A stretch of DNA of 64,000 nucleotides from Acanthaster planci (lineage: Eukaryota; Echinodermata; Asteroidea; Valvatida; Acanthasteridae), in contig NW_019091616.1 in NCBI RefSeq assembly GCF_001949145.1, forward strand, positions 69,045 through 133,044, in the 5' to 3' direction. The notes under the pieces were generated by a model that saw nothing but the letters and a program-made list of their open reading frames with translations, did not search any database and had not been told where the DNA came from. Shown in pieces: positions 34,644 to 49,600 of the stretch. Positions within the stretch are counted from its first letter, which is position 1; every line of letters starts with the position of its first letter. Made by a program: the position numbers and the translations under genes.

Positions 34644-37600
34644 CTGTGTTTGGAAATCAAGATGACCTCAACTCTGATATGGGGATAGTTCACATTAGTT
34701 TGGAACTATCATGTGTCTTCCAAAAAGGTAAGTGAAAAAAAATCAGAGTTCCAATTACTGGTCTTACTTGAACTATCCCTGAACAGTTTTAGCATCACTT
34801 GTCATTGATACTCATTAACACCGTTGGGGGTTCGTTCTCAAATCTTTTTATGTGTTTCAAAGTTATTTCTTCTTGAATAAGTATGTAGGAGATGGGCAGA
34901 AATATACCAATGAAAATGAAACCAGGGGTAAGCTGCTTGTACAATAGCTGGCTCAGTAATGGATCCAACATTTGAGTGCACAATGACTTGGAGCTGAAAT
35001 TGGTCTATCTGCTCTGAGTGGGAACAAAAGAGGGTGTGATTTTTAGACACTTGATGCCTAGTTTGTCAGACAAAGCTGCACATTACTAAAGCAGATCACT
35101 TTTGTTTCAAACTATCGATTACTAGCTCTTCTTACCAACACTTTCAGCCATGTCATGAGGGAGGCTGGAAGGGAAGATTGTCGGGCAACACTGGCAGGAT
35201 TGACATCTAGAATAAACACCTGGGCTAAACGGAGACCTATTACATTGATTAGCCCAATGGCCATCTGAGTGTGGTCTGTTACAGTCACTAAAACCTGTTG
35301 AATATGAAAGACACAATTCAGCTGACCTCAAAATCTGGGTGCAGTCTACCCAAGTTGCTTTGATCTGTTGAATATTCAAAACGGAACATTACCTAATAGT
35401 TCATCTACAGATTTGGTGGTTATGTACACGTACATGTATAGCACCAATACCAAACAAATGTTCACGTGTGAAACACAAATATATATGAGCTGTCTGTCAC
35501 TTGTATAATTTGGATTACTTTCACTGTCATTGAACCCTGCTGTGACAAGAAAAGAGTGGCAAACCGATTATAAAAGAACGCTCATGACATGAAATACAGG
35601 TGGTAAAATGAGGGTGCTCATATTGGGCCTGCTTTTGTATCACAAAGGCCCGCGTTCTTGTCTTCCAAAGGTCATGAATGCTCAAAGTTCATACATATAT
35701 ATATGACCTGAATTAATGCCTATTGCTTTTCAAATCATTACAGCCAAACACTGAATAAACCGTATTTGATAAACCCTGATATATAGATATGTCGCATATT
35801 CTTTTCTTGAGAATTTCATCATTGCTTTTACAATACAATCAAACTATTCAAAAGCTCGATATTATAACAAATACAGTTGACTCTCATTATTACGAAATCG
35901 GCCATGACGAAATTCCAGTTATAACAGACACAAGTCTGTGGTCCCGTTGAAAACGTGCACATTTATATGGGGAAAAAATCTGTAACAGCGAAATCGCATG
36001 GTACGAAATTCCTGTTACAACGAATGGTTTTCGTGACTCCGTTGCCTGAAAAGCCATTGTTGACGACCCATTTATAACAAGTGTTTGCAAATTGCTGCGG
36101 TGAAAATACGTGTGCAGTGCATCACACTGGTTCCCACCAGGCCAAACCGAACAGAAATGCGGCAACCAGTCAATGTACAGTTCCTGCCAAAAAGGGTCGC
36201 GAACGTTCCTCTACATTTACATGAACTTCGTATACGAAAGCAGCTCTACGGTTGCAAGTCAAAAAAACAATGCCATCACAAATTTTTCTGCAGGTTCATT
36301 CACAAAAATTGATCTCATGTCTATGTTTGTGTTTTCTGTGTTCATGGATATAATTTGAAGATGTACTGCTCATACTCAAAACGGTACACACAGGCTTACA
36401 TGTGCATGCCATTTAGCTTTGTTGTCATTCATGGCGATCGAAAATCCCTCGATCTGTGCTTTCACGTGTATTTGCTTTTTAAATCTTGCATGCACATTAA
36501 ACACGTTTTCATATGACAGTGAATTTTATTATTTTAAACACATCACAATATATTTGATGAATTATAACCGAAAGATCTTTTTGATATAACATCAACCACG
36601 CGTTCACGTTTATGCACATACATGTACATGCACACACATACATGTGCATATGCATTGTCCCCACATGGTATTGTACAACAATGCACCGAAGCCATAGCAC
36701 TGCGTTCCGCTTACAACAAATTTCGGACACAACGTTTCAACGTGGTCCTGTGGATTTTGTAATAATGAGACTCAACTGTATATGCAAGTCTGGTTACTGT
36801 TTCATTTCAGCTACATTGTCTCTGAAGTTAACTACTTTTCAGTACTTTACCTCTTGTCCAATGGCATCATATCCACTCTTGTACAGCTCACAGACGTGGT
36901 GTCTCTTCAGACCGTCTACATCACTGCCAAAGGCTATGGCCAGCTGGACCGCAGTCCCCGGCCAGGTGTGAGCCGGGTGACTCCTGCGGAGTCTGCGGAT
37001 GTCCAGGGGACCGGGGCTGGACGGCATGATGGGCGGTGACTGGCAGATGGGCTCCGCGTCCTTGGGGTCCACAGAGTGATTTGGAGGGAGACTTTCTACA
37101 GCAGCTGTGATGATCCTCATCATGAACTGGAAAAACCCGGAAGGCAATTGTTGGCACACTTTCAATACCAATTTCAGAAAAAGTTGACCCCCCGTCCATA
37201 TCCTTCTAAGGACACACACTGCATCCAAACTCTTAAGAAAATTGAACATGATAGTTTCCTATGACTGTTATGAGATTGTGAGCAAATAAACACAATAAAG
37301 GCAGTGACATTCCTTATCGGAATTGTTCAATTTGTTGGATAAGTTTTGAGATTCATTAAGTATGCTGCTGCATTCATCCTAAGCATGGTAAAGTCAGGCA
37401 CCTTTTAGTAAAATCTAATGTTACAGTTTACAGTATAGGCTTCAACTTTCCAATTAGGATTGAGCTCCATCATTTTACAGAAAATGACTGATTGAGTTTC
37501 AACAGTTTGAAGAATGTGGTTGATTGGGTTTCAACAGTTTGAAGAATGTGGTTGATTGGAATCGAGTTTCCCACATCATCAAACAAACCACATAGAGAAA

Positions 37601-40600
37601 CTGACTTGGTGCTTGAATAGTAATTGTGAAGATGAACAAAGACATTGACCGGAGCAGGACTTGAACCTGAGACCTCTAGCAGAATTTGGCTGACCTGTTC
37701 TCTGTTCCTCTGTAGTCCCTGGTCGACCTCTCCAGTGGGTTGCATGACAGGGGCATCTAGGTCCCTGAAGAAGGCATTCCTAGCTTTGTAGTCAAACAAG
37801 ACCTTAAGTGGCTTGATGGACTTGATGTTGAACACCAAAACTGATGAAAAGCAAAAAAACCCACAAAATGCATTGATCTGGGGTCAAAGTGTCGCTCAAA
37901 ATTATTTCGGCTGATGCTCGCGCCTTTAACCCCTTCACGGCGGGATTATTTTGACCGCGACTGCTGGGCTGTGGTATGCCCTGAATGGAGGCTGTTGTCA
38001 ATCAGCAGGCCCACTGAACCAGCAGCTGCATGGTGAATAGACTGTATGTGTGGTATGCACTAATCCTCACAACGGTGCGGTAGTAGCAGTCATCCATAGC
38101 GAATGGGTTAATGGAAGTTTTGAGTGTTGAACAGTATAGAAAATGAAACTCATTCTATGAGTAACACTCTCGCATTTTGACTGCCAGAATTAAGGTTTAG
38201 GACAAAAACAGGTTATCACAATATGAACCTCTATTTGGAAAAATTTTTCTTGTACGTGGGGGTTAGTAGTAAGTCCACACATACTGGCACCGTAAGTGTT
38301 GGGACTACACACATGTTGAACACAAAAATTCATTATTGGGACAAATTGATGTCCGTATAACTCAGGCCCAACTTTCCTAGCAAAGCAGTTGCCCCTTTGA
38401 TGTGGGGTTGGCCAGGGTACACTCACTTGCATGTAGTGATGTCGTCAGTTGCTTGTGTAGATCCACCATGTAGTGGTTTGGTAGCGGCTGGCTGACAGCT
38501 AACTCAGCTAGCGGTGTGGGGCCCTGAATGTCTTGCCATAGCTCCTCCATCTCCAGGGAGGGGACCAGGGAAGACTCGGTCTCTACCTGCAGGGGTACAA
38601 ACCAGGATAATGATTGGCTTTTTCCTAATTGGGTGACTGTTCATATATTGGCCAATGCAAAGGAGACAAGAGGGAAAGCGTAAGGGAAAGTGTGTTTTAC
38701 TGTTGCTAGAAATCAGAACAACATGTGATTGAAACTTGGGAGAAAAAAAAAAAAGAAGACTAAATTACGCTTCAGATGATGAAGAATTATGTTCTATGTA
38801 GAACGCTGTAAACCCATCCACATTTCTTAAAAAATCTAATCTGTTTATTTTGCTTTTGCTTTTTTGTATGTGCACTGTGGACAATTCAGACTGAAACAAA
38901 AAAATGCATTTTTACAAAGTTCAGACATCGATCAAATTGGCGCATAAGGTAACATACCATTAACCTTCCTGTTCATCAGATTTACTCCTAAATGTACATT
39001 TCCAGCACCAATACCTGTTGGTTCCAAACACTGCATTCATCTCTGCCCTTACAGGAGAGATGTGATCCATGTCAAAGTATCTTGTAGGAAGACACAAGCA
39101 TTCCCTGAGTGGGTTGGGAACTGCTTGCGTTTGATGGATGGATATGGTTTACAATTCCTCTATTAAACACACATACAGCAACTTACCACATAAATCATGT
39201 CCAGTAACTCACAGCAAAGTCCAATGAATGACTCTAACGACACATCACTGATACCGACATCCTGAAAATGAAGTGCACAAAGAAATTAATCATGGAATGC
39301 AGGGAAAGTAGAAAGCCGCACAGTGAACTGGGATTGTCTTTTATAACAAGGATGTGAAAAACAGATGACGAAACCTTGGTCCTGGAGGCAAAAGCAGGAC
39401 GCTCAAAATATGAAAAATGGCCAAATGTTTCAGGTGTGTTTGAAAAAACAAAGAACAGGTGGCTATCAACAGCTAGATTTGAAAAGTAATAAACATTGGG
39501 GATTATACAAGAAAAACAAAACATTTGAAATTCAACTACAAAGGAAGATTACAGAAACTGAAATGAAAGATGTATCCTTTCACCTTCCGACATAGTCTAT
39601 CCTTGGGTGCTTTGCCAATTTTGTCGATGAGGAAAGCTGTTGAAGAGACCCGCTTGACAGTAAAGGTATGCCACATCATGCTGGCTATGCCTACAATGCA
39701 GACACAAGATTGAAAAAAAATAACGCATTTACACTTTATCACTTAAATTACCACGACATTAATGCATTCTCTTGTATAGAATCTGTTTCCTTCTGAGCAC
39801 AGAGCGTACATAGTTACACAAGAAGGTACTGTGTAGTATTCGCAAGTGTCTTTTGCACACATCTCCCATTATTCTGACCAGTCGCACCAAAGCATGTTAC
39901 CTCATTTGCATACTTACCATGTTGAAGTAGAGGATTACGTATCGTCTGCAAGTGACCCAGGGCTGACTTGAGTAAGTCTGTTATCTGGCAACAAATAACA
40001 CATCTTCTTTCCATGAAATGATGTAATGAATCAAATATAGAATACACAATCTGAACCATATACATTCCCCCACCCAAAAACACTGTTGTCACAGCAAGAA
40101 AATCTTGAAACATGAGCTGAAGTATATCAACGAAAAAAAACATGGTTCAATTCCTTCACAGATGGCTAAAGTATCTACAGAGAAGCAAATGACACCAACT
40201 TATGTCAGCATGCACGCTGCCCCATTTAGCAAATTTATTCTTACAAGACTGTTACTCTCACATAGACCTCCACAGTGTAATCCGCNNNNNNNNNNNNNNN
40301 NNNNNNNNNNNNNNNNNNNNNNNNNNNNNNNNNNNNNNNNNNNNNNNNNNNNNNNNNNNNNNNNNNNNNNNNNNNNNNNNNNNNNNNNNNNNNNNNNNNN
40401 NNNNNNNNNNNNNNNNNNNNNNNNNNNNNNNNNNNNNNNNNNNNNNNNNNNNNNNNNNNNNNNNNNNNNNNNNNNNNNNNNNNNNNNNNNNNNNNNNNNN
40501 NNNNNNNNNNNNNNNNNNNNNNNNNNNNNNNNNNNNNNNNNNNNNNNNNNNNNNNNNNNNNNNNNNNNNNNNNNNNNNNNNNNNNNNNNNNNNNNNNNNN

Positions 40601-43600
40601 NNNNNNNNNNNNNNNNNNNNNNNNNNNNNNNNNNNNNNNNNNNNNNNNNNNNNNNNNNNNNNNNNNNNNNNNNNNNNNNNNNNNNNNNNNNNNNNNNNNN
40701 NNNNNNNNNNNNNNNNNNNNNNNNNNNNNNNNNNNNNNNNNNNNNNNNNNNNNNNNNNNNNNNNNNNNNNNNNNNNNNNNNNNNNNNNNNNNNNNNNNNN
40801 NNNNNNNNNNNNNNNNNNNNNNNNNNNNNNNNNNNNNNNNNNNNNNNNNNNNNNNNNNNNNNNNNNNNNNNNNNNNNNNNNNNNNNNNNNNNNNNNNNNN
40901 NNNNNNNNNNNNNNNNNNNNNNNNNNNNNNNNNNNNNNNNNNNNNNNNNNNNNNNNNNNNNNNNNNNNNNNNNNNNNNNNNNNNNNNNNNNNNNNNNNNN
41001 NNNNNNNNNNNNNNNNNNNNNNNNNNNNNNNNNNNNNNNNNNNNNNNNNNNNNNNNNNNNNNNNNNNNNNNNNNNNNNNNNNNNNNNNNNNNNNNNNNNN
41101 NNNNNNNNNNNNNNNNNNNNNNNNNNNNNNNNNNNNNNNNNNNNNNNNNNNNNNNNNNNNNNNNNNNNNNNNNNNNNNNNNNNNNNNNNNNNNNNNNNNN
41201 NNNNNNNNNNNTACTTTGATGAAAACTCAACGTGATTGAAGTGTTGGACTTAATGCAAGTTAAAAAGGTTTGAATGAAATCCAAAAAGTTAATTAAAAGT
41301 TTAAATCCACCAATTCTAAGTTGACTTTGCAATGTACTTTACGAATGCTTTTACAAATTGGCACCTGTTTCCAGCAGCAAGAACATAATTTTTCCTAAAA
41401 CGTTTACTTTTATTCTGCATTCCAAGTCATACTTTTCATGTTCACAGATACAAGTCATAGCATAAAGATGCACTTGTAACTTTGTCTCAGATGATGATTC
41501 TGGAAAAACAATTTTTAATGGAAACAACTGTTACTGCACAAAAAAAACAGAGTGAAATATCCAAATGAACAGACCTTGCACCTGTCGCGCATCATCGTCA
41601 AGAATCATTCCATCACTGGATGCACCTCCAAATGCATGGTTGCTTCCTGAGCAGTTTGACAAGAAGCTAGGGGGCACACCCTGCTGGGCAACCCATCTAG
41701 CTACATATTCAGCTATGACACCTATATCCCAAAAAAACTGATTAAAATGTGGCTGTTGCTGACAAACTGTATTAAATACCATGAGAATGATCTTTAACTT
41801 CAGAAGTCATCAAACCAGTTACATTTGTTTGAACTTGAATATCTTTATGTATTTATTTTCATCTCAACCATTTCCTGAGGTAAACTAGATATGTACATGT
41901 ACATGTGAATGCTGTGCAGGAAAGATTAAATTACTCCAATGGTGTGTAACAGAAATGTACATACTAATAACAAACAAATGCTCTCAAATAAAGGCAAGTT
42001 TGAATAAAGTTTTCATCGCCTCTTGAGATCCTTGGAAAAAGTATATCAGTCAATCAACAACAGAAGCTGACAAAATCACTCTACGAATCATATTTCTCAA
42101 TGCATAAGAAAGGCCTGTTCATGCTTGGCATGGAAGTGAACACAAACCTATTTTGCAATGCCAGATCAAAAGTTGAAAACATTTAAACACAAATTTTGCT
42201 GCAAAAGTTTTGTGATGTCAACGTTGCTTCACTTTTGCAATTGCCTGAGAAATGAACCGGCCTACGTTAAGTACTCTAGCTGGTATGACCTTTGAATCTT
42301 GACCCTTCCTCTCACTGACCTTTTCCTCCCTCTAGGATCTTGTTGATGGAGACCTCGATGACTTGACCCTCACTGACTATTGCCCCAGTGTCCTGGCTGG
42401 CAGACCATGCCTTGCTGTGAGCCCTCCCAGGATTAGAGAAAGAGCCCTGGGAACAAGACAGGAGAGGACGCCAAACATCAAGGCTAGCTTACTGCTCACA
42501 CTTACTGGAGCTGAGTTGGTCAGATTTGTATTACAATGAAGTCTGCTGATTAGGTGACACAAGTTTTATCAACTGTGTTGTTGGATTAGATCTTAAGGAA
42601 ATGTCAAATGCATACTCTCTGATTATCTATCAGAGCCAATGCCAGTATAAAGACACAGACTGCACTGACGTAACTTTTCTTTCCTAGATTAAAGACAAGA
42701 CTCTATATAACTTGCAATGTACATGTATACACACCAGAAGCACAGCTGGTGGGGAGGCAATGGGGCATCTTCCGGTACACATTCTTTGTTTGAACAGAAA
42801 GTTGTATCGTCTTCAGTACACACTATGTGCCACCACCCTAGACTGAAAGAAATGGTTCCTCCACAGAATTCCATTTCTCTCATTGCCTCCACTGAATGCA
42901 ATCCTCACTTGGTCACTGGCACCCACCCTCGGTGCAAGTGAGCAGATTTATATAATCCGCATGGATGATGTATCACAATATGAACGTGGCCATCTTACAT
43001 TACCTCTCTTGGTTTGGCATGCACCAGACAGCTGAGAGCAAGCATGTCTTCCAAGCGTCTCGCTAACTGGTCCCACACCTCTGTGTCAAAGGTCACATCC
43101 ACCCAATCGGAGCTGGGCGTGTCCACATCCATGGGGCTGCCCCCTGAGTCTTGGCTCCTCATCCTGGGTGTGTCACTGCTATCGGCCTTGTTGGTTTCCG
43201 TGGATTCCAAGCTCTAAATAAAAAGTTGACAAAGAAGAAACAACAAACCTTATGGAGGAGCACATTTAACCACTTGCCACCAGGGTCTCCGGTACCGGAC
43301 CCGTATTCTCTATATGTGTGGCCGGGGTCTCCGAAATCAGACAAAAGGAACAGGGCCTTGTAACAAAAGACTGTACTCGTAACAAAAGACCAGGTTGCTG
43401 GGCATTACCAACACTTTTTCACTCCCAATATTGGAGATAATCCAGCCTTGTTTTGAAACAGTATACCACTGTTTTGGGGATTTAGCGACCCTGGCTCTTG
43501 TATATATGGTAATTGGCCTTTATGTGTAGTCCAGAAATGAAAAGACCAAATTTGCATCATAATCACCAGCTTCACAATTGTCCCCACTTTGAAAAGAGGC

Positions 43601-46600
43601 AACGGGAATGTGGAAGCGTGAGTAGGGCCGCGTGCCACCAAACAATCAGCCTTTTCACCATGTGATTCAAAGCGTGCAGAGTACGCAGGGCCACAAACCG
43701 AGAATTTGCGGTTTGGCAGGTTGCCTTCGTGGCAAAGCGAGGCTGGAATTCTTGGAGTCAACTTTCCGAAAGAAATTCCTGTCGTCAAGGGGTTAAAGAA
43801 TTTTGAAAACAGAAAAAAATGATAATTATCCCACCCCAGCATCATCAACATTGATAACTGCCACCGGCACAAAGTGGTTAAAGACAGCACATGAGAGCTT
43901 CAGTTATTGGGAAATTTAATTTGGTATCAAAATAAAGTACATGTACTTGACGCTCTAGAGCACAGGTTTGTCAGAAATTGATAACTTGTGCAGTTATGAC
44001 TAACAACCAAGCATGCTCAGTTTTAAATCCAAATTTCTGTACACTCCTCAAGGAGTTAAGCATCTTCTAGTTGTTCAATACTGACAAAGGAGCCACTTCA
44101 AATACATCATTACTGCTTACCAGATAAAGCAAACAAAAATTAATTTTTCCTGAAAAGAATGCAAACTTATTCAATGTTTATACTTAACTTTTGCAGAGTG
44201 CAAAAAAACAGCTGAAACAAATCAGCTGCACCTACCTTGTTTCCTAATTCTAATTGGCCCCTTGTTTCCACGGCAACACGCCTAGCTACTACGGCTGCCA
44301 TCAGTGCAGCTCCAACCCTTTCTGAATGGCTGAGTAGACCCTGAACTTCCTGCCAGCAGTTCCCCTGCCTGCTCTGGCCGGTGACATGGCACAGCGCCCC
44401 CAAGAGGCAATGGAGGTTCAGCGTGTGTGAGACAGGCCGCAGCAAATCCTGCTCGTTCTGGAGCCAAACTTTGAACAGTAAAATCTACAACAGAAACAAA
44501 CGGCATGTATACATTCAGTGCACAGGCAAGGGCTTTATGCCTTTCAAAAAGCATGAAATGACACTTTGAATAGCACAGAATTTATGAACACGAAATTCCC
44601 AATATAGATCATCCAACAACTCGACCATTCCGTTCGGCCAATAGGGTGCTGTGAATTATCCAAAGATATGCATGACTCAAGGTAATGAATATGCATGTTA
44701 CTGTGGAGCCACCAGGACCCTCATCTCTCTTAGCCAAAAGACACAGCATCTAACAATTGAATGTGCTCACTGTCAGTTCCTCAGATGAGATATCTATCTT
44801 CTTGATAATTGCACATAAGTCATGAGCAGGGCAGTCTCCTCTCAAACAGGCTCCATACAGAAACAAACCTGCAGGGATAAATGCACAATACAAGATCAAG
44901 GCATCAATGACACTGCATCGGGGTATAATAATGCAACATACATGTACAACATATCTTTTACATCCTTCAACATATCTCCTGTTTGGGGGCAGGTACCATG
45001 CAAACAGAATCAAGCACAACGGCAGATACCAAGAACTGTGACTACAGTTGAGAGAACTCCATGCTCAGTACACCTAGTCTTGAAGTCATTTATATCATAA
45101 CTACACTGATACACTGTGGAGCTACTTGGGCATACATTTGAGCTGCCAGCTGTTGCATGGTTATCATTCAGTTCCAGAAAATCTTTTAAAAGTTATTTCT
45201 CGCCACTATGCTGTTCCACTCCTTGTAAGAGCTACCAAAGACCCACTGGGAAGATTGCCAAATATGCTCTGTTGATTCCATAAAAAAGACTACAGCTGCC
45301 TTTTTTTAATCATACCAAAATCTGATTCTGGTTCATTCACTGTACCTCCCAAGGCGTTTTGATAGAAACCTTCCAAAATCCTTTAAAATCTTCTTTTATA
45401 CACGAAACCAATGTGTATTCCCTGTGCCTCATCTTCCGTGGAGTACACGTACATGTAGTAGTAATGACTCGACAGTCCTTCCGCAATCTTACAAAATTCT
45501 TGAAATCCCCTGGATTTTAAAGAATCTGGAAAGGTAAGGGGTTGGAGAGAAAACTGGAGACAGATCACAGACCTAGTTTGACCGAGTACTCCTCTGTCAG
45601 GCTTGGCTTGAGCTTGAGTCTCATCCTCAGCTCATCTCCTCTTGATGCCCCACCCGCCTCCTCCCTGTCCTCTGTCTCACCACCTCCCCCATCTTGGCCA
45701 CCCTTCTTGGTCCCTTGGTGCTCCACGTAGGACTGAAAGCAGCCCAGGAATGCCGAGGCCTCCATCTGGTAGTCCGATGCAAAGTGGACTTTGGAGTGGT
45801 GAGCGACGTCTAAGTACGTTATGATCTGCTGATGCCATGAGCTTATGTCTTCTGGCGGGATGTCTAATGCTGTCGCTAATTCCTAAAATAAAGTGACAGT
45901 ACCATGGCATACATCTGTGCAAGTGTTGACGGCACATTCCTAATGCTGCCATTTTTAAAGCCACTCTGGGGGTGGTCATAAATAAAGACAGAGCACAATA
46001 AACTGGAATGCAATGGACGCTACAGGCAAAGACCAGAAACTAGATACTTGTCGGTGGCAAAAATCTCTTCGTACAGGATGCATTGTTAAGACTCCCTAGA
46101 CTCTGGGCATGATGAGCGAGGGCATTTTGCAACCTAGAAAGTGCATGAAATCATGGAGCCAGACCAATTGGGCTTATTCATGAGTCAGCCTTGAACTAAA
46201 TTGGAAGCAATCCCTGTAAAAGAATCCTAAAAACCTGGGTGTGGAAAAGAAGAAAATGTCATCTTTTTGCCCTCATGATTCATTTTTTAAGGCGAAAGTA
46301 TATCTGTGATTATAACATAATAGGTAGGCACCTTCTCATCTCAGATTGTCCAATAAATAAGCTGAACTCAAGGCTCTATGCAAACTGGCCACATCACGAA
46401 GAAAGCCCATGCTACTGACGTGTCAGCACAGCCTTCCTATTTGACGTCATTGATGACGGAGTACTAAAAGCTCACTCCTTCAACACTCAATAGGCTGGCC
46501 TCATCAGTCCCTTCCTTAGAACATTTTTGATTATTTCAACCTGATCTTTTGTTTCTCTTACTTTGGTTGATGCCTCATCGCTGGGTCCAGATATCTCCTG

Positions 46601-49600
46601 TAGGCTGTGCAGACCCTGCAGCTTAGTGTAAACCTGCAACAGTTCCTCCTGCAGGCTGCAGTAGCGTAGCAGACACTGCCCCTCGTAGTCCAGACAATCA
46701 GGTCCCTGGGCCCTGAGATGAGACGACAGGGAGCGGACAACTCGGAGGAGGACCAATGGGCTCATGCCACGGGCCAATAAGACTTTCTCAAGTGCCTAAT
46801 CATGGAAAAATGTAGTAAATGGTCAGGTTTGTAAAATCATAACAAAATTATAGAATATGAAGACAAGCTGGCATGCTAACAGGACTTCAGTTAAGAGCCT
46901 GTCCATAACACAAACTCCAAAAACGATCTAGATTTCAAACTTATGGAAAGGTTAAGGTCAGGCTGTGTGCTTGGTGGACTACCTTTCTAAGGACACACTT
47001 AGCAAACAGGTTTTCAACTTTGACAGACCGTAATTCTGACTGTAATTCTTGTCTGAGACTGTGGTTCTGGTATATCAGACTTGTTTAAGACCCGGAACCA
47101 CTGATCCCATGGATGATCCTTGTTTGCTATCAGTAATATCTTCACCAAACTCTTCCTAAGAAGGTGGTTACCATGTAAAATGAACATGACCAACCTGCTG
47201 CTTGTAGGATGATATCTTGATGTCTACTAGAATTGCTGTAATTGCCTCGTCCAGGGGCTCTATGACATAAATGAGAAAATGCTTCACAGGCTGAAAGTCT
47301 CCAATGTACAACATTCTCTCATTGCACTGAGCAAAATAGGGAGTTGAGCAAAGTAGGAAGATTTCCAAAATATGCGGATTTATACCTTATGGTCAATATA
47401 CAGAACGTCTATCTCTGCTGGACATGTTATGCCATTTTAGCGTTCCCTAGCTACAACTTCAGATGTCTCCAAAAAAAACAATACCACTGCCAGTACTGAA
47501 AATGAAACCTCACATGAAAATACTGGGACTGCATTCTGAAGTTCACATAAATGAAAAACATAATCCTATATTCTAGGTCTGAATTTGAACCAAACAATTC
47601 ACAGGAGTGCATTTCTCTAGGTAAAAGAAAAGACCAAATGAAGCAGTGTCATGGGAAAATCTATTACAAGTTATCAAGTCTGAATTCAAATAACAAACTT
47701 TACAAAAGTGAGAAACATGGTTCTATCAGTACATTCTAGGTTTGAATTTGGAGTAGATTATATCACGAGTCATCCAGTCTGAATTAAAAAGTCACAAAGT
47801 ATACAAATGAACTCCAACAAAGCATTCCTTTGTCATTGTTCACCCCATTACATGCACTCTTGTGAAAGGACTTGTGACAAACTTGACTGCAACATTGAAA
47901 AAAGTTCATGTAGATTCACGGTAAATTTTAGGACCAAACTAAAATCCTTTCAACATGCACTCCTACTGTACCTTTCACTGTAGCCCGATGATGAAGTAAA
48001 CCACACAGCTTCTTGACGAGATGCAGATCATGGGCTCTTTTGCTGTTCTTGTCACTCAAGGCCAGGTGGAAGGGCACGCTGATGGTCCGGACAAAGCCAT
48101 CCGCTTGGATCAGACAACACTGAAGAGTGTGCGGCCTGGTCCGGGAGTCTTGAAGGGACAGACTGTTTAGACCCATCGTGCCGTAGCCTGGACACAGGAG
48201 CCTAGGGAAGAGAACGATTTTGCAAATGTTGGAGAGGAAACTGCTGAGTCCGGGAGGTTACTTCTAAACCCCTTGTCTGCATTTGCATGTACATGTCTAC
48301 TATCCTGCAGTTAATCATCTGTTCTTTACTGTTTATGTGTGGTGGCGCACTAAGACTCAAATTTCATTTTAATAGAGGCTTTGTAATTACATCATTGTAA
48401 TGTTATTCACATACATCAATCTCCACTGCACCGATAATTGCACCTGTTGAATATCAAGTCAGAAACTCAGAACAAATGGGAATGGTTGAACACAAGAAGC
48501 CCTTAGCTGTTGGGGAGAATCCAAAGGATTCAGAGAACACTCACTTGCTGGATTCTTATTTCTTCTTTTTGTAAACGCTCAAAACTGGAGCCTTTTGTGA
48601 TACCACACAGAGTAATTATTTTACTACTTCAAACCGACTGCAGCTCACAGAACGCACAGGTTTTGATGACTTACTGGCATGATTTGGGAACATTGAATGC
48701 AGCTACCCTGGGTCCTTGTTGTGTATTCCATATCTCTAGGATGCCTCGTCGCGGGGCGTAAATGACCAGAAACAGTGCCACCCGGGCACCATACTGCCGT
48801 GTCCGCTGCCGTTGGGCTTTGGAGGCCACCGGGTCTGATTTGTCACGAAGCAAGTCCTCAGTGACTGATATCCATCCACACTGCGCATCACGATAACCTG
48901 GAGTACACACGTGTAATACTCAGGCTTTTGTTACGTGGAAAAGGAGTCTTCATGACCAACTTGCTCAAATGATCAAGATTTACATGAGACATGCACAGTT
49001 TTCAGTTAGCATTAAGAACCTAGCTTAAAAGAAAATTAACCTATTTGAGGTGTGGCGGACACAATAGGAGGGCGCTATCTGAAGGGGTTAGATTTTGAGC
49101 AACCACAAAAGAATTTACCCAAACCAAATCATCCTTGTGCACCTTCCACTTAGCAATGCAAACAAGGGAAATGTACAAGTAGAAATGAGTCGTGGGCAGT
49201 AGGTGTGTTTCCATCTCATAATATGACCAAATTGCAGTTGGGTTGGAAATGCTGACATTCTGTGAATTGAATGTTATTCCTTTTAAATGTTTTATTTTTT
49301 GTGAAAAACTGTTTGAGTGCAAGGAACAGAGCAGACTACAGCTTGGCTAACACTGATTACTGGATGTACATGTATGTAGACTTGTTTCTACTTTCTTTAA
49401 ATGTTTACTTTCTAAAAGCTTCAAGAGTTCCAAATGTTGGCTATCCTTGGCAATACAACGCTGAGTGAAGTACTGATTTGATTGGAGTTCTGCCCTTGCT
49501 TTGAACATTAGCAATTGACACAGTTCTTTATCCAGTGTTAAGTGCTTGATAAATATTAGTCTGTGAGCCTACTTGACAGACACGATAAGAGGAGAACAAG

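Noticed and set aside
40105-41332. Long open frames of about 345-376 codons on both strands
   Set aside because: They consist almost entirely of N and only reflect the assembly gap.
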